DNA from: Streptomyces longwoodensis | GTDB lineage: Bacteria > Actinomycetota > Actinomycetes > Streptomycetales > Streptomycetaceae | Direction of reading: 5' to 3' | Length of the DNA: 64,000 nucleotides | NCBI RefSeq assembly: GCF_001514125.1 | Contig: NZ_KQ948549.1 | Location: forward strand, 505,081 to 569,080 | Part shown: piece by piece, positions 1 through 8,391 of the stretch | How the letters are laid out: every line of letters begins with the position of its first letter | Position numbering within the stretch: position 1 is the stretch's first letter | The notes under the pieces: model-generated | What the model saw: only the letters and a program-made list of their open reading frames with translations | Database searches by the model: none | Told to the model about the DNA's origin: nothing | Translations under genes and position numbers: made by a program

Positions 1-384
1 ATCGGCCACGGCGTGCGCCTGACCGAGGACATCGTGGACGGCAAGCTCGGCCGCCTGGCCGGCTGGGTCCGCGACCGCCGGATCGCGCTGGAGATGTGCC
101 CGACCTCCAACCTGCAGACCGGTGCGGCCGACTCCATCGCCACCCACCCGATCACCGCGCTGAAGGACCTCGGCTTCCGGGTCACCCTCAACACCGACAA
201 CCGGCTGGTCTCCGGCACGACGATGACCCGGGAGATGTCCCTGCTGGTCGAGGAGGCCGGCTGGACGGTGGAGGACCTGCGCACGGTCACGGTGAACGCC
301 GTCAAGAGCGCCTTCCTCCCGTTCGACGAGCGCAGGTCCCTCATCGAGGACGTCGTGCTGCCGGGTTACTCCGCGGCGCTCTGA
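1..384 (+). CDS. add: adenosine deaminase, C-terminal part
   Basis: This is the 3' end of a gene whose start lies left of the window. The visible 127 residues are the C-terminal third of a metal-dependent adenosine/AMP deaminase TIM barrel, which deaminates adenosine to inosine in purine salvage. The zinc-ligand motif IGHG is at the window edge. It is followed by the typical [11 protein letters not shown] strand, and by the [13 protein letters not shown] segment whose Asp is the expected metal ligand and catalytic residue. The stop TGA is at 382-384. The tail overlaps the convergent DinB-like gene by 19 nt. Family assignment is firm; paralogues exist in Streptomyces, so the exact substrate is less certain. 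Confidence 0.9.
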   Translation: MGHGVRLTEDIVDGKLGRLAGWVRDRRIALEMCPTSNLQTGAADSIATHPITALKDLGFRVTLNTDNRLVSGTTMTREMSLLVEEAGWTVEDLRTVTVNAVKSAFLPFDERRSLIEDVVLPGYSAAL

Positions 385-881
385 AGCAGTCCGCGGACGT
401 AGGCCGCCTGTCCGACGTGCTGGAGGGCGTCGGACAGGACGCTCACCAGCCGCACCCCGAGGGTGACCGGCGGGTCCCAGCGCCGGTCCACGACCCGGTC
501 GAGGTCCGCCGCGCCGACCCCGCGCAGCGCCTGGAGCGACTGCGCGTGGACGGCGTCGTGGTAGCCGGTGAGCAGGTCGGCCGAGTCGACCCGCACCTCG
601 GCGACCCGGTCCGGGCTGTGGCCGTAGCCGATGTCCCGGGGCGGCAGGTCGAGGCCGAACCGCTTCTGCCAGTCCTGGGCCAGCCACACCTGGTCGAGCC
701 CAAAGGCGTCGGCGAGGTGGTCGTCCTGGACGCGGGTGAGGTGCCAGACCAGCCAGGCGATCGAGTTGGTCTCGGGGGTCGGGCGGGCGTTGAGGTCCTC
801 GGGGTCGAGGCCGTCGACCGCCGCATGGACTTCTTCCCGGATGCGGCCGTAGCCGTCGATGAGGATGTCCTTCGCATGCAT
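366..881 (-). CDS. DinB/DUF664-family protein
   Basis: A 171-residue protein of the DinB-like four-helix-bundle superfamily (DUF664 branch, related to mycothiol-dependent enzymes). Metal-binding histidines expected for the fold are visible: His in WLVWHLTR, His in VQDDH, and a late His in DALQHVGQ. Homologues are metalloproteins thought to act in thiol-dependent S-transfer or detoxification; the substrate here is unknown. The start ATG at 879-881 is preceded by a purine-rich stretch. It is convergent with adenosine deaminase and its last 19 nt overlap that gene's end, so the two mRNAs have complementary tails. Nothing else in the neighbourhood points to a role. Confidence 0.85.
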   Translation of the reverse strand: MHAKDILIDGYGRIREEVHAAVDGLDPEDLNARPTPETNSIAWLVWHLTRVQDDHLADAFGLDQVWLAQDWQKRFGLDLPPRDIGYGHSPDRVAEVRVDSADLLTGYHDAVHAQSLQALRGVGAADLDRVVDRRWDPPVTLGVRLVSVLSDALQHVGQAAYVRGLLQSAAE

Positions 882-1010
882 GCGTCCACCATGGCGCAGC
901 CGTCGCTCCCGCGCCGCCTCTTCCGGACGGACCGGGGGACGGGACGCGGCGCCCGGGGCGCCCCGGCGTCAGGGCGGTAACCGGACACCGGACCCGCGTC
1001 CGGTGCCGAC

Positions 1011-1100
1011 CCCTCGGCCCGGCCTCCCAGGCCCGGCCTCCTCCGCCCCGCCTCCCGGTCCGGCCTCCGCGGCCCGGCCTCCTCCGCCCGCCCCCCGGGC
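1011..1100. repeat. degenerate C-rich repeat in intergenic region
   Basis: The gap between the DinB-like gene and the LysR gene holds several imperfect copies of a CCCGGCCTCC-type decamer. Copies occur near 1017, 1031, 1061 and 1073. No open frame with coding character crosses it. It may be slipped-strand low-complexity DNA or a weak terminator region for the LysR gene that ends at 1107. No function is claimed. Confidence 0.5.
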
Positions 1101-1106
1101 CCCGGG

Positions 1107-1988
1107 TCACTCGCCGCCCGTCTCCAGCAGGGTCATCAGGGCTCGGGCCGCCGGGCTGGTGGACCGGTGCGGCGGCAGCAGGGCGACCGTCTCGTAGGCC
1201 GCCTCGGCGGTGCCCTTCAGGGGCAGCGCGGTCAGCGCCTCCCGCTTGTGCCGGAAGTGGCGCGGGACGACGGCGATGCCGAGGTTCTCGTCCACCAGGT
1301 CGAGCAGGCTGTGCACGTCGTTGACCTCCAGGGCGACCGTGCGCCGTACGCCCGTCTCGGCGAACGCCGCGTCGGTCGCGCGGCGCGGCCCGAAGTCCGG
1401 GTGGAAGTCCACGAACACCTCCCCGGCGATGTCCTCCGGGGTGAGCGCCGCCGCCCCCGCCAGGTGGTGCTCGGGGTGGCACAGCACGTACATCGGCTCG
1501 GTCGTCAGCGACGCCGAGCGCAGCTGGTCGGTGTCCGCCTGGGTGCGGTAGGCGAACGCCAGGTCGAGGCGTCCGGCCGCGACTTCCTCGGCGAGCGTCC
1601 CCGAGCCGTACTGCCGCAGCCGGACCTCCACGTCCGGGTGGCGCCGGCGGAACGCCGCCAGCAGGCCCGCCACGTGCACGCCCGCGATGCACTGCTCGGT
1701 GCCGAGCGCGAGCGTCCCGCGCAGCACGCCCTGCACCGCGGCCACCGCTTCGTGCGCCGCGCGCACCTGCGCCAGGATGCGCTCGGCCTCGCCGAGCAGC
1801 GCCCGGCCCGCCTCCGTCAGCGTCACCCGGCGGGTGGTGCGCACGAACAGCGGCGCCCGCAGCTCGCGCTCGAGCGCGCGGATCGACGCCGACAGGCCCG
1901 ACTGGGAGACCATCAGGCGTTCGGCGGCCCGGGTGAAGTGCTGGTCCTCGGCGACCGCGACGAAGTGCTGGAGGTGGCGCAGTTCCAT
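1107..1988 (-). CDS. LysR family transcriptional regulator
   Basis: A 293-residue LysR-type regulator. The N-terminal winged HTH starts MELRHLQHFVAVAED and includes the recognition helix around SQSGLSASIRALERELRAPLF. A periplasmic-binding-like effector domain follows from about residue 90. The usual first motif MELRHL fixes the start at 1988; an in-frame ATG 41 codons upstream would add unlike-family residues and is not used. It is divergent from an aldo/keto reductase with a 115-nt gap containing a perfect 6-bp inverted repeat, so autoregulation and control of the reductase is the likely arrangement. The inducer is unknown. Confidence 0.9.
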   Translation of the reverse strand: MELRHLQHFVAVAEDQHFTRAAERLMVSQSGLSASIRALERELRAPLFVRTTRRVTLTEAGRALLGEAERILAQVRAAHEAVAAVQGVLRGTLALGTEQCIAGVHVAGLLAAFRRRHPDVEVRLRQYGSGTLAEEVAAGRLDLAFAYRTQADTDQLRSASLTTEPMYVLCHPEHHLAGAAALTPEDIAGEVFVDFHPDFGPRRATDAAFAETGVRRTVALEVNDVHSLLDLVDENLGIAVVPRHFRHKREALTALPLKGTAEAAYETVALLPPHRSTSPAARALMTLLETGGE

Positions 1989-2008
1989 GATTGAGAAGCC
2001 TATCCGCT

Positions 2009-2024
2009 GAATCCCATCGGATTC
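2009..2024. promoter_or_regulatory. candidate LysR operator (inverted repeat)
   Basis: A perfect inverted repeat GAATCC-catc-GGATTC lies 21 bp upstream of the LysR start and 80 bp upstream of the aldo/keto reductase start. It contains the ATC...GAT core expected of the LysR T-N11-A site class. Outer half-sites GAGAA and TTCTC (about 1992 and 2022) extend the symmetry. Assignment to the adjacent LysR protein is by position and family habit. Confidence 0.55.
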
Positions 2025-2103
2025 TCCTGTTGGACCACTGCCCGCAGGTCGCGCGAGAGTGGGTAGGCAGTCCCACCCCTCCCCGAAGAGCCATGGAGTC
2101 GCG

Positions 2104-3096
2104 TTGTACACCGCACATTCCGACCGTTACGCGGACATGCCCTACCGGCGCACCGGCCACAGCGGCCTGAAGCTCCCCGCGCTGTCGCTCGGGCTGTGGC
2201 ACAACTTCGGCCCGGACCGCCCCGCCGAGACCCAGCGGGCCATCCTGCGCCGCGCCTTCGACCTCGGCATCACCCACTTCGACCTGGCGAACAACTACGG
2301 CCCGCCGCCCGGCGCCGCCGAGTCCGCGCTGGGCGGGTTCCTGAAGACCGACTTCGCGCGCTACCGCGACGAGCTGGTGATCTCCACCAAGGCCGGCTAC
2401 CTGATGTGGCCCGGCCCGTACGGCGAGTGGGGCTCGCGCAAGTACGTGCTGTCCTCGCTGGACCAGAGCCTGCGGCGGATGGGCCTGGAGTACGTGGACG
2501 TCTTCTACTCGCACCGCCCCGACCCTAAGACGCCCCTGGAGGAGACCATGGGCGCGCTGCACTCTGCGGTGCAGCAGGGCAAGGCCCTCTACGTCGGCGT
2601 CTCCAACTACTCGGCCGAGCAGACCCGGGAGGCCGCCCGCATCCTCGGTGAGCTGGGCACCCCGCTGCTCATCCACCAGCCGCGCTACTCGATGCTCGAC
2701 CGCCGCCCGGAGACCGAGGGCCTGCTCGACGCCCTCGACGAGCTCCGCGTCGGCTCCATCGCCTACTCCCCGCTGGAGCAGGGCGTGCTCACCGCCCGCT
2801 ACCTCGACGGCATCCCCGAGGACTCGCGCGCGGCGAGCGACAGCCCGTTCCTCAACTCGGACGCCCTGACCGAGGACCTGGTGGCCAGGCTCCGCGCCCT
2901 CGACGAACTCGCCAAGGCCCGGGGCCAGTCGCTGGCCCAGCTGGCCCTGGCCTGGGTGCTGCGCGGCGGCCGGGTCACCTCCGCGCTGGTCGGCGCGAGC
3001 AGCGCCCGCCAGCTCGAGGACAGCGTCGGCGCCCTGGCCAACCTGGACTTCGAGCCGGAGGAGCTCGCCCGGATCGACGCGGTGATCAACGGCTGA
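2104..3096 (+). CDS. aldo/keto reductase, YghZ/Gpr type
   Basis: An NADPH-dependent aldo/keto reductase of 330 residues, closely resembling E. coli YghZ (L-glyceraldehyde 3-phosphate reductase). Catalytic tetrad motifs are present: Asp and Tyr in HFDLANNYG, Lys in ISTKAGY and His in YSHRPD. The cofactor-binding end reads LVGASSARQLEDSV. I place the start at TTG 2104. A GGAG Shine-Dalgarno sits at 2095-2098, and the resulting N-terminus (YTAHSDRYADMPYRRTG) aligns with YghZ's; an upstream ATG at 2059 would add 15 unlike residues. It is probably controlled by the divergent LysR protein. The in vivo substrate may be a toxic aldehyde such as methylglyoxal. Confidence 0.88.
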   Translation: MYTAHSDRYADMPYRRTGHSGLKLPALSLGLWHNFGPDRPAETQRAILRRAFDLGITHFDLANNYGPPPGAAESALGGFLKTDFARYRDELVISTKAGYLMWPGPYGEWGSRKYVLSSLDQSLRRMGLEYVDVFYSHRPDPKTPLEETMGALHSAVQQGKALYVGVSNYSAEQTREAARILGELGTPLLIHQPRYSMLDRRPETEGLLDALDELRVGSIAYSPLEQGVLTARYLDGIPEDSRAASDSPFLNSDALTEDLVARLRALDELAKARGQSLAQLALAWVLRGGRVTSALVGASSARQLEDSVGALANLDFEPEELARIDAVING

Positions 3097-3142
3097 CACG
3101 CCGCGGCGCGGGCACCCTGCGGTCGCCCGCGGCCCCGTCCTC

Positions 3143-3181
3143 CGCTCGCGGGGGCCCGCTCCGTGCGGGCCCCCGCGAGCG
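3143..3181. terminator. strong hairpin between convergent genes
   Basis: A perfect 17-bp inverted repeat (3143-3159 and 3165-3181) with a 5-nt loop TCCGT. It lies between the convergent aldo/keto reductase (ends 3096) and the SnoaL-like gene (ends 3199). There is no T-run, as usual in Streptomyces terminators; symmetry suggests it acts in both directions. Confidence 0.75.
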
Positions 3182-3198
3182 TCGTGGGGCGCGGGTGC

Positions 3199-3612
3199 TC
3201 AGTCCGTCGCGGGCACCCGGTCGAGGAAGCCGAGGACGGACGTGATGCGGTCCTCCCCGTCCAGGGTGATCACGTCGAACCCGGCGACCGGCGCGCTCCC
3301 GTCGGCTTCGCTCACCAGCTCCCAGGAGAACCGCGCGGTGTCGTGGTGCCCGTCGACCGCCCCGCTGAGCCGGAAGGCGAACCCCGGGAAGGCGGCGTGG
3401 GCGGCCGCGACGGCCGCGCCGATCTGCTCGTGCCCCCGCACGTCGGCCAGCGGGTCGGTGTAGGTCCCGTCCACGGCCCAGGCGGCCGCCACCGCCTTGG
3501 CGAGGGCCTGCGGCTCGCGGGCGTTCCACGCCTCGAAGTAGCGGGCGACCGCGCCCCGGTAGCGGTCGGCGGGCTCGCGGCGGTCGGTGTCGTGACGGTC
3601 GGTCGCGGACAT
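3199..3612 (-). CDS. SnoaL/NTF2-like nuclear transport factor 2 fold protein
   Basis: A 137-residue protein with the cone-shaped SnoaL/NTF2 fold. It opens with the helix RYFEAWNAREPQALA, then the TYTDPLADVRG motif and the GHEQIGAAV helix common to SnoaL-like cyclases and limonene-epoxide-hydrolase relatives. Such proteins bind small hydrophobic ligands or act as cyclases/isomerases, and many are of unknown role. The start ATG at 3610-3612 has an AGGGGG Shine-Dalgarno; in-frame ATGs further upstream give non-family residues. It stands alone with a convergent neighbour behind it. The substrate cannot be inferred. Confidence 0.82.
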   Translation of the reverse strand: MSATDRHDTDRREPADRYRGAVARYFEAWNAREPQALAKAVAAAWAVDGTYTDPLADVRGHEQIGAAVAAAHAAFPGFAFRLSGAVDGHHDTARFSWELVSEADGSAPVAGFDVITLDGEDRITSVLGFLDRVPATD

Positions 3613-3807
3613 GGGAATCAGCCCCCTGTGAGGTCGAAGTCGCTGGTCGGGAACCGGTTCGGAGTCGTTCCCGACCCGGTGCGACCACTGTGCCCGCCGG
3701 GCGGTGACGGGGTCGATTACCCCGGAGGTCATGGCTCTCGCGCGGGGGTGGCGGATTTCGGCCAGCGGCGGACCGGAATATGCCAACAGACTGGCCGGAA
3801 AAGCGTG

Positions 3808-3835
3808 GTGACAGTGTTTCAGTCGTGAACATACT
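3808..3835 (+). promoter_or_regulatory. candidate promoter in the 3613-3915 intergenic region
   Basis: The 303-bp gap between the divergent SnoaL-like gene and the 3916 gene contains a GTGACA / CATACT pair separated by 16 bp, a plausible housekeeping promoter for the rightward gene. Closer to the SnoaL gene is an inverted repeat TCGGGAAC-N12-GTTCCCGA (3647-3674), which could be an operator. No open frame in the gap looks coding. Confidence 0.4.
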
Positions 3836-3915
3836 CGGCTGCAGGGGCAGTTCAGCCTCGGGAGCCGCACGGAAAGCGAGGCCCAGCCGGCAGACGACGG
3901 ACGGGGGAGTGAGAC

Positions 3916-4326
3916 GTGCACGACGAATTCCTGTGCCATGTCACCGCATACGGCTGGTGCGACGGTCGCCGCATCGGCGTACCGCTCGGCACCTACCGGG
4001 CGCCTACGCTCGCGCTCGCCCTGTGGTGGCTGCGCGACCGGGCCTCCTGGATCGCCGAACGGCTCGACCCCAGCCCGGACAGCGAGCACATCCCCCCGTA
4101 CGCCCTGGTGCCGGTCGCGGACACGGTGCCCGACGTGCCGGGCGTCCTGCGGGCCTGGTGCGCGGACGTGGCCGGGCAGGAGCTGGTGGCCGACGAACTC
4201 GCCGGCGGGCGCCTGGTGCGGATCGCCGCCAGCGACGACACCACCGAATACGAGCTGCTCGCCGAGTCGGTCGACGCGCTGCGCATGCAGCGCACCCTCC
4301 CGGCCCTGGTCGTACCGGTCGCCTGA
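3916..4326 (+). CDS. conserved hypothetical protein
   Basis: A 136-residue soluble protein that I do not recognise. It starts at GTG 3916 behind a GGGGGAG ribosome site. It is acidic, with three tryptophans and three cysteines, no signal peptide and no membrane helix. The segment LVRIAASDDTTEYELLAESVDALRM looks like an alpha/beta domain edge. It ends 72 nt before the FHA-ABC transporter gene and may be co-transcribed with it. Codon usage is typical of its neighbours, so it is a real gene of unknown function. Confidence 0.7.
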   Translation: MHDEFLCHVTAYGWCDGRRIGVPLGTYRAPTLALALWWLRDRASWIAERLDPSPDSEHIPPYALVPVADTVPDVPGVLRAWCADVAGQELVADELAGGRLVRIAASDDTTEYELLAESVDALRMQRTLPALVVPVA

Positions 4327-4398
4327 GCCCCGCGGCCCGGCCACCGGAGCGGTGTTCGCCGAAAGGCGCACGGACGTACGAATCGATAGAATTCGGGC

Positions 4399-6738
4399 AT
4401 GGCGGAGCGGCCGGTCGCCTCGACGGCGCCCGAACTGGTCCTGGAGACCGAGTCGGGCTCCACCGTGATGACCCCGGGCCACGCCTACCACGTGGGCCGT
4501 GACCCGCTCAGCGACGTCGTCCTCGACGACGCCCGCGTCTCCTGGCACCACGCCGTGCTGCGCCCCGACGGCGACCACTGGACGCTGCTGGACGAGCACA
4601 GCACCAACGGCACCTACGCCGACGGCCGGCGCGTCCACGAGTGGGACGTCGGACCCGGCTGCGAGATCCGCTTCGGCAGCCCGGGCGACGGCCCCCGCGC
4701 CACGCTCCTCGGCCGGACCCCGCCGCCCGCCGAACGCCCCTCGGCCGTCTCGATGCCCGAGCTCACCGGCACCTTCCGGCAGCCGACCACCGTCCGGCCG
4801 CTGCCCGCCCGCACCGTGCGCATCGGCCGCGCCGCCGACAACGACCTCGTCATCGACGACCTCGTGGTCTCGCGCAGGCACGCCGAACTGCGCGCCGGGC
4901 CCGACGGCACCTACGAGATCGTCGACCTGGGCAGCCACAACGGCACCTACCTCAACGGCAGCCCGGTCGAGCGCGCCCCGGTCCGCGCAGGCGACGTCGT
5001 CGGCATCGGCCACTCCGCGTTCAGCCTGGTCGGCGACACCCTCCAGGAGTACGTCGACACCGGCGAGGTCTCCCTGGACGTGCAGGACCTCACCGTCGCC
5101 GTCGACCGTGGCCGCAAGACCCTCCTCGACCACGTGTCCTTCCCCGTGGGCGAGAAGTGCCTGCTCGCCGTGGTCGGGCCGAGCGGCGCCGGCAAGTCGA
5201 CCCTGCTGGGCGCCCTCACCGGCCAGCGCCCCGCCGACCACGGCACCGTCGTCTACGACGGCCGCGACCTCTACCGCGACTACGCCGAGCTGCGCCAGCG
5301 CATCGGACTGGTCCCGCAGGACGACATCCTGCACGCCCAGCTCACCGTGCGCGCCGCCCTCGGCTACGCCGCCGAGCTGCGCTTCCCGCAGGACACCGCC
5401 AAGGCCGAACGCCGGGCGCGGGTCGAGGAGGTCATCCGCGAACTGGGCCTGGAACAGCGCGCCGACCAGCCCGTGCACAGCCTCTCCGGCGGCCAGCGCA
5501 AGCGCGTCAGCGTCGCCCTGGAGCTGCTCACCAAGCCCTCGCTGCTCTTCCTCGACGAGCCGACCTCCGGCCTGGACCCGGGGATGGACCGCTCGGTGAT
5601 GCACATGCTGCGGGGCCTCGCCGACGACGGCCGCACCGTCATCGTGGTGACCCACAGCGTCCTCAGCCTCGACGTGTGCGACCGCCTGCTGGTCCTCGCG
5701 CCAGGCGGCCGCACCGCCTACTACGGCCCGCCCGAGGACGCCCTGCGCTTCTTCGGGTTCGCCGAGTGGCCCGAGGCGTTCGAAGCGTTCGAGCGCGACC
5801 GGGACCGCGACTGGGCGGGGGAGTACCGCGCCTCGCCGCTGCGCCGGCAGTACGTCGTCGACGCCAGCGCCCAGCCGCCGCTGCCCCGCGAGGGCCCGGT
5901 GATCATGCTGCCGCCGCCGCGCCCGCGCAGCCGGGGCGCCCAGCTCGGCACGCTCGTGCGCCGCTACGCCTCCGCCCTGAGCGCCGACCGCACCTTCCTC
6001 GTCATCATGATCGCCCTGCCGTTCGTGATGGGCGCGATGGCCCGCGCCCTGGCCGGCAGCGCGCTCACCCGCGAGAGCGTGATGAACGCGCTGCTGATCC
6101 TGTGCGTCGGCGGTGTCCTGACCGGGGCCGCCAACGCCGTGCGCGAGCTGGTCAAGGAGCGCGTCATCTACCGGCGGGAGCGGGCCGTGGGGCTGTCCCG
6201 GTCGGCGTACCTGCTGTCGAAGGTGGTGGTGCTCGGCACGGTCACGGTGGTGCAGGCCGTCGTCCTCACCCTGGTCGCCCTGCTCGGCGTGGACCTCAAC
6301 GCACCGGGCGGCGAAGGCGTGTTGATGCCGCCGCTCGTCGAGATCACCGTGGCCGTCGCCCTGCTGGCGTTCACGGCGATGATGCTCGGCCTGGTGGTGT
6401 CCGCGCTGGTGACCAAGGAGGAGGTCACCATGCCGCTGCTTGTGCTGCTGGCGATCGTCCAAGTGGTGTTCTGCGGCGCCCTGTTGCAGCTGCACGGCGT
6501 GCCCGGCCTGGAGCAGCTGTCCTGGCTGGTGCCCGCCCGCTGGGCGCTCGGCGCCATGGCCGGCACCCTCGGCCTGGCCCGGATCGTGCCCGGCAAGCTG
6601 ACCGACGACCCGCTGTTCGAGCACCGGGCGGCGGTCTGGCTGCTCGACGTCGGGATGCTCGTGGTGCTCTCCCTCGTGTTCGGCTTCGTCGTCTCGCGGC
6701 TGCTGCGCCGCCACGAGCCCGCGATCATGCGGAAGTAG
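4399..6738 (+). CDS. ABC transporter (ATPase-permease fusion) with two N-terminal FHA domains
   Basis: A 779-residue ABCG-like half transporter. It has two FHA phosphothreonine-binding domains at about 25-100 (GR 33-34, S48, H50, N70) and 135-212 (GR 143-144, S158, H161, N181). The nucleotide-binding domain spans about 228-450: Walker A 260-268, signature LSGGQ 362-366, Walker B LLFLDEP 382-388, switch His 419. The permease has six hydrophobic helices at about 532-552, 562-580, 606-630, 646-672, 678-698 and 745-768. FHA domains imply control by Ser/Thr phosphorylation, and a kinase gene lies two genes downstream. The transported substrate is unknown. An SH3-like gene follows after 9 nt, so an operon is likely. 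Confidence 0.92.
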   Translation: MAERPVASTAPELVLETESGSTVMTPGHAYHVGRDPLSDVVLDDARVSWHHAVLRPDGDHWTLLDEHSTNGTYADGRRVHEWDVGPGCEIRFGSPGDGPRATLLGRTPPPAERPSAVSMPELTGTFRQPTTVRPLPARTVRIGRAADNDLVIDDLVVSRRHAELRAGPDGTYEIVDLGSHNGTYLNGSPVERAPVRAGDVVGIGHSAFSLVGDTLQEYVDTGEVSLDVQDLTVAVDRGRKTLLDHVSFPVGEKCLLAVVGPSGAGKSTLLGALTGQRPADHGTVVYDGRDLYRDYAELRQRIGLVPQDDILHAQLTVRAALGYAAELRFPQDTAKAERRARVEEVIRELGLEQRADQPVHSLSGGQRKRVSVALELLTKPSLLFLDEPTSGLDPGMDRSVMHMLRGLADDGRTVIVVTHSVLSLDVCDRLLVLAPGGRTAYYGPPEDALRFFGFAEWPEAFEAFERDRDRDWAGEYRASPLRRQYVVDASAQPPLPREGPVIMLPPPRPRSRGAQLGTLVRRYASALSADRTFLVIMIALPFVMGAMARALAGSALTRESVMNALLILCVGGVLTGAANAVRELVKERVIYRRERAVGLSRSAYLLSKVVVLGTVTVVQAVVLTLVALLGVDLNAPGGEGVLMPPLVEITVAVALLAFTAMMLGLVVSALVTKEEVTMPLLVLLAIVQVVFCGALLQLHGVPGLEQLSWLVPARWALGAMAGTLGLARIVPGKLTDDPLFEHRAAVWLLDVGMLVVLSLVFGFVVSRLLRRHEPAIMRK

Positions 6739-6747
6739 GCCGCCCCC

Positions 6748-7302
6748 ATGACGCTGCCGACCCCCGGATTCCGGCCGACGCACGTCGTGCCCGGGCGTGG
6801 CACGCCCGCCTGGGAGGCACCCGACCCCGCCCGGCCGACGGTGCCCCTGGACCCGTTGCTGCCGGTCCAGCTCCTCCAACGGCGCGGCGACTGGGCCCAG
6901 GTGCTGTGCTCCAACGGCTGGTCCGCCTGGGTCGACGGCCGCCACCTGATCGCCGTACCGCAGGACCCGCCCGCCCCCGGCGGCCCGCTCACCGCCACCG
7001 AGGACCCGCGCCCGCTGCTGGCCCGCGCCGAGCAGGCCCTCGCCCGGTACCGGGCCGCCGTCGAGGAGGTGGCCCGCGGCACCCTCGACGGGGAGGACTT
7101 CCGCCGCCGCACCCAGGGCGTGCGGATCGGCGTGGTCGTCGACGGCGAGTCGGTCTGGCTCTACGACGCCGTCCAGGGCCGCTGGGCGTACGGCGACGGC
7201 ACCGCGCTGAGCACCTACGCCACCGACGAGGAGCCGGGCGAGCGCCCCGCCGCCCCTGGCTACGCCCCGACCCGCGTCGTCACCCCGGACGGGGAGCCGT
7301 GA
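6748..7302 (+). CDS. SH3-like domain protein, hypothetical
   Basis: A 184-residue protein with no signal peptide or membrane segment. Residues about 30-70 read like a bacterial SH3 domain (PVQLLQRRGDWAQVL ... GWSAWVDGRHLI). Residues 90-120 are a charged helix, and a C-terminal domain contains GVRIGVVVDGESVWLYDAVQGRW. Its start lies 9 nt after the FHA-ABC transporter, and the kinase gene begins 85 nt on. It could be an adaptor between transporter and kinase, which is inference from order alone. An alternative is an unrelated beta-rich ligand-binding protein. Confidence 0.72.
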   Translation: MTLPTPGFRPTHVVPGRGTPAWEAPDPARPTVPLDPLLPVQLLQRRGDWAQVLCSNGWSAWVDGRHLIAVPQDPPAPGGPLTATEDPRPLLARAEQALARYRAAVEEVARGTLDGEDFRRRTQGVRIGVVVDGESVWLYDAVQGRWAYGDGTALSTYATDEEPGERPAAPGYAPTRVVTPDGEP

Positions 7303-7387
7303 CCGCGCGCCGCGGGGGTGCCACGGCGGCCGGTCCACGCCGACGGGCCGCCGGAGCCGGGACGGCCGCCCGTGCGGAGGGGCCCTG

Positions 7388-8374
7388 ATGGCCCACGAGT
7401 CGGACCTGTTCTCCGGGCGGCCCTCCGAACTGGTCGGCCGGCAGGTCGCGGGCTACCGCATCGAGGGCGAACTGGGCCGCGGCGGCATGGCCGTCGTCTA
7501 CCGGGCCCGCGACCTGCGCCTGGACCGCACCGTCGCGCTGAAGCTGCTCGCGCCCGAACTCGCCCGCAACGACACCTTCCGTCGGCGCTTCACCCACGAG
7601 TCCCGGGTGGCCGCGGCGATCGACCACCCGCACATCGTGCCGATCTTCGAGGCGGGCGAGACCGACGGCGTGCTGTACATCGCCATGCGCTACGTGGAGG
7701 GCAGCGACCTGCGCCACCTCCTGGACCGCCAGGGCCCGCTGCCGCTGCCGACGGCGGTGCGCATCGCCGCCCAGGTCGCCTCCGCGCTGGACGCGGCCCA
7801 CGAGCACGGCCTGGTGCACCGGGACGTCAAGCCCGGCAACATCCTCGTCGCGCGCGGCACCGACAGCGACCACCCCGAGCACGTCTACCTCACCGACTTC
7901 GGCCTGACCAAGAAGTCCCTGTCGCTGACCGGCTTCACCACGGTCGGTCAGTTCGTCGGCACCCTCGACTACGTCGCCCCCGAGCAGATCTCCGGCAAGC
8001 CGGTCGACGCCCGCTGCGACGTGTACGGCTTCGCCTGTGTGGTCCACGAGTGCCTCACCGGCCACCCGCCGTTCCGCCGCGACGACGACATGGCCCTGCT
8101 GTGGGCCCACCAGTACGACGACCCGCCCCCGCCCAGCGCGTCCCGGCCCGGACTGCCCGCCGGGATCGACGCGGTGTTCGCCCGGGCCCTGGCCAAGACC
8201 CCCGAGGCCCGCCACGACACCTGCCTGGCCTTCGTCGCCGAGCTGCGGGCCGCCGGACGCGACGACCGGGCCCGGCGCCACCCCCTCACCGAACCGGCCG
8301 GCCGGCCCGTGCCCCGGAACGGTCCGAGACCCCCGCCGCGCTGGGCGCAGCCGGTGGTCGGCCGGTACCCCTGA
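7388..8374 (+). CDS. soluble Ser/Thr protein kinase
   Basis: A 328-residue Hanks-type kinase. The glycine-rich loop is GRGGMAVVY (30-38), ATP lysine K52, catalytic loop HRDVKPGN with D146, DFG aspartate D170, and an activation segment ending in the APEQ motif. All active residues are present. After about residue 285 comes a short basic, proline-rich tail. There is no transmembrane helix or PASTA domain, so it should be cytoplasmic, unlike PknB. The start has a GGAGG site at 7376-7380. It is the natural candidate to phosphorylate partners of the FHA domains encoded upstream. Confidence 0.93.
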   Translation: MAHESDLFSGRPSELVGRQVAGYRIEGELGRGGMAVVYRARDLRLDRTVALKLLAPELARNDTFRRRFTHESRVAAAIDHPHIVPIFEAGETDGVLYIAMRYVEGSDLRHLLDRQGPLPLPTAVRIAAQVASALDAAHEHGLVHRDVKPGNILVARGTDSDHPEHVYLTDFGLTKKSLSLTGFTTVGQFVGTLDYVAPEQISGKPVDARCDVYGFACVVHECLTGHPPFRRDDDMALLWAHQYDDPPPPSASRPGLPAGIDAVFARALAKTPEARHDTCLAFVAELRAAGRDDRARRHPLTEPAGRPVPRNGPRPPPRWAQPVVGRYP

Positions 8375-8391
8375 CCTGCGGACCCCGGCCG

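Noticed and set aside
2059..2103. ATG 2059 as start of the aldo/keto reductase
   Set aside because: The extra 15 residues do not fit the YghZ N-terminus, and TTG 2104 has a proper GGAG site.
3199..7338. A 1379-codon open frame on the minus strand
   Set aside because: Only its last 137 codons have family features (SnoaL). The rest is opposite the FHA-ABC and SH3-like genes, is His/Gln/Gly-rich as expected for antisense of GC-rich coding DNA, and has no domain.
4641..7388. A 915-codon plus-strand frame overlapping the ABC transporter
   Set aside because: It is extremely Arg/Pro/Ala-rich, the usual out-of-frame shadow in Streptomyces; the ABC gene in another frame has all motifs.
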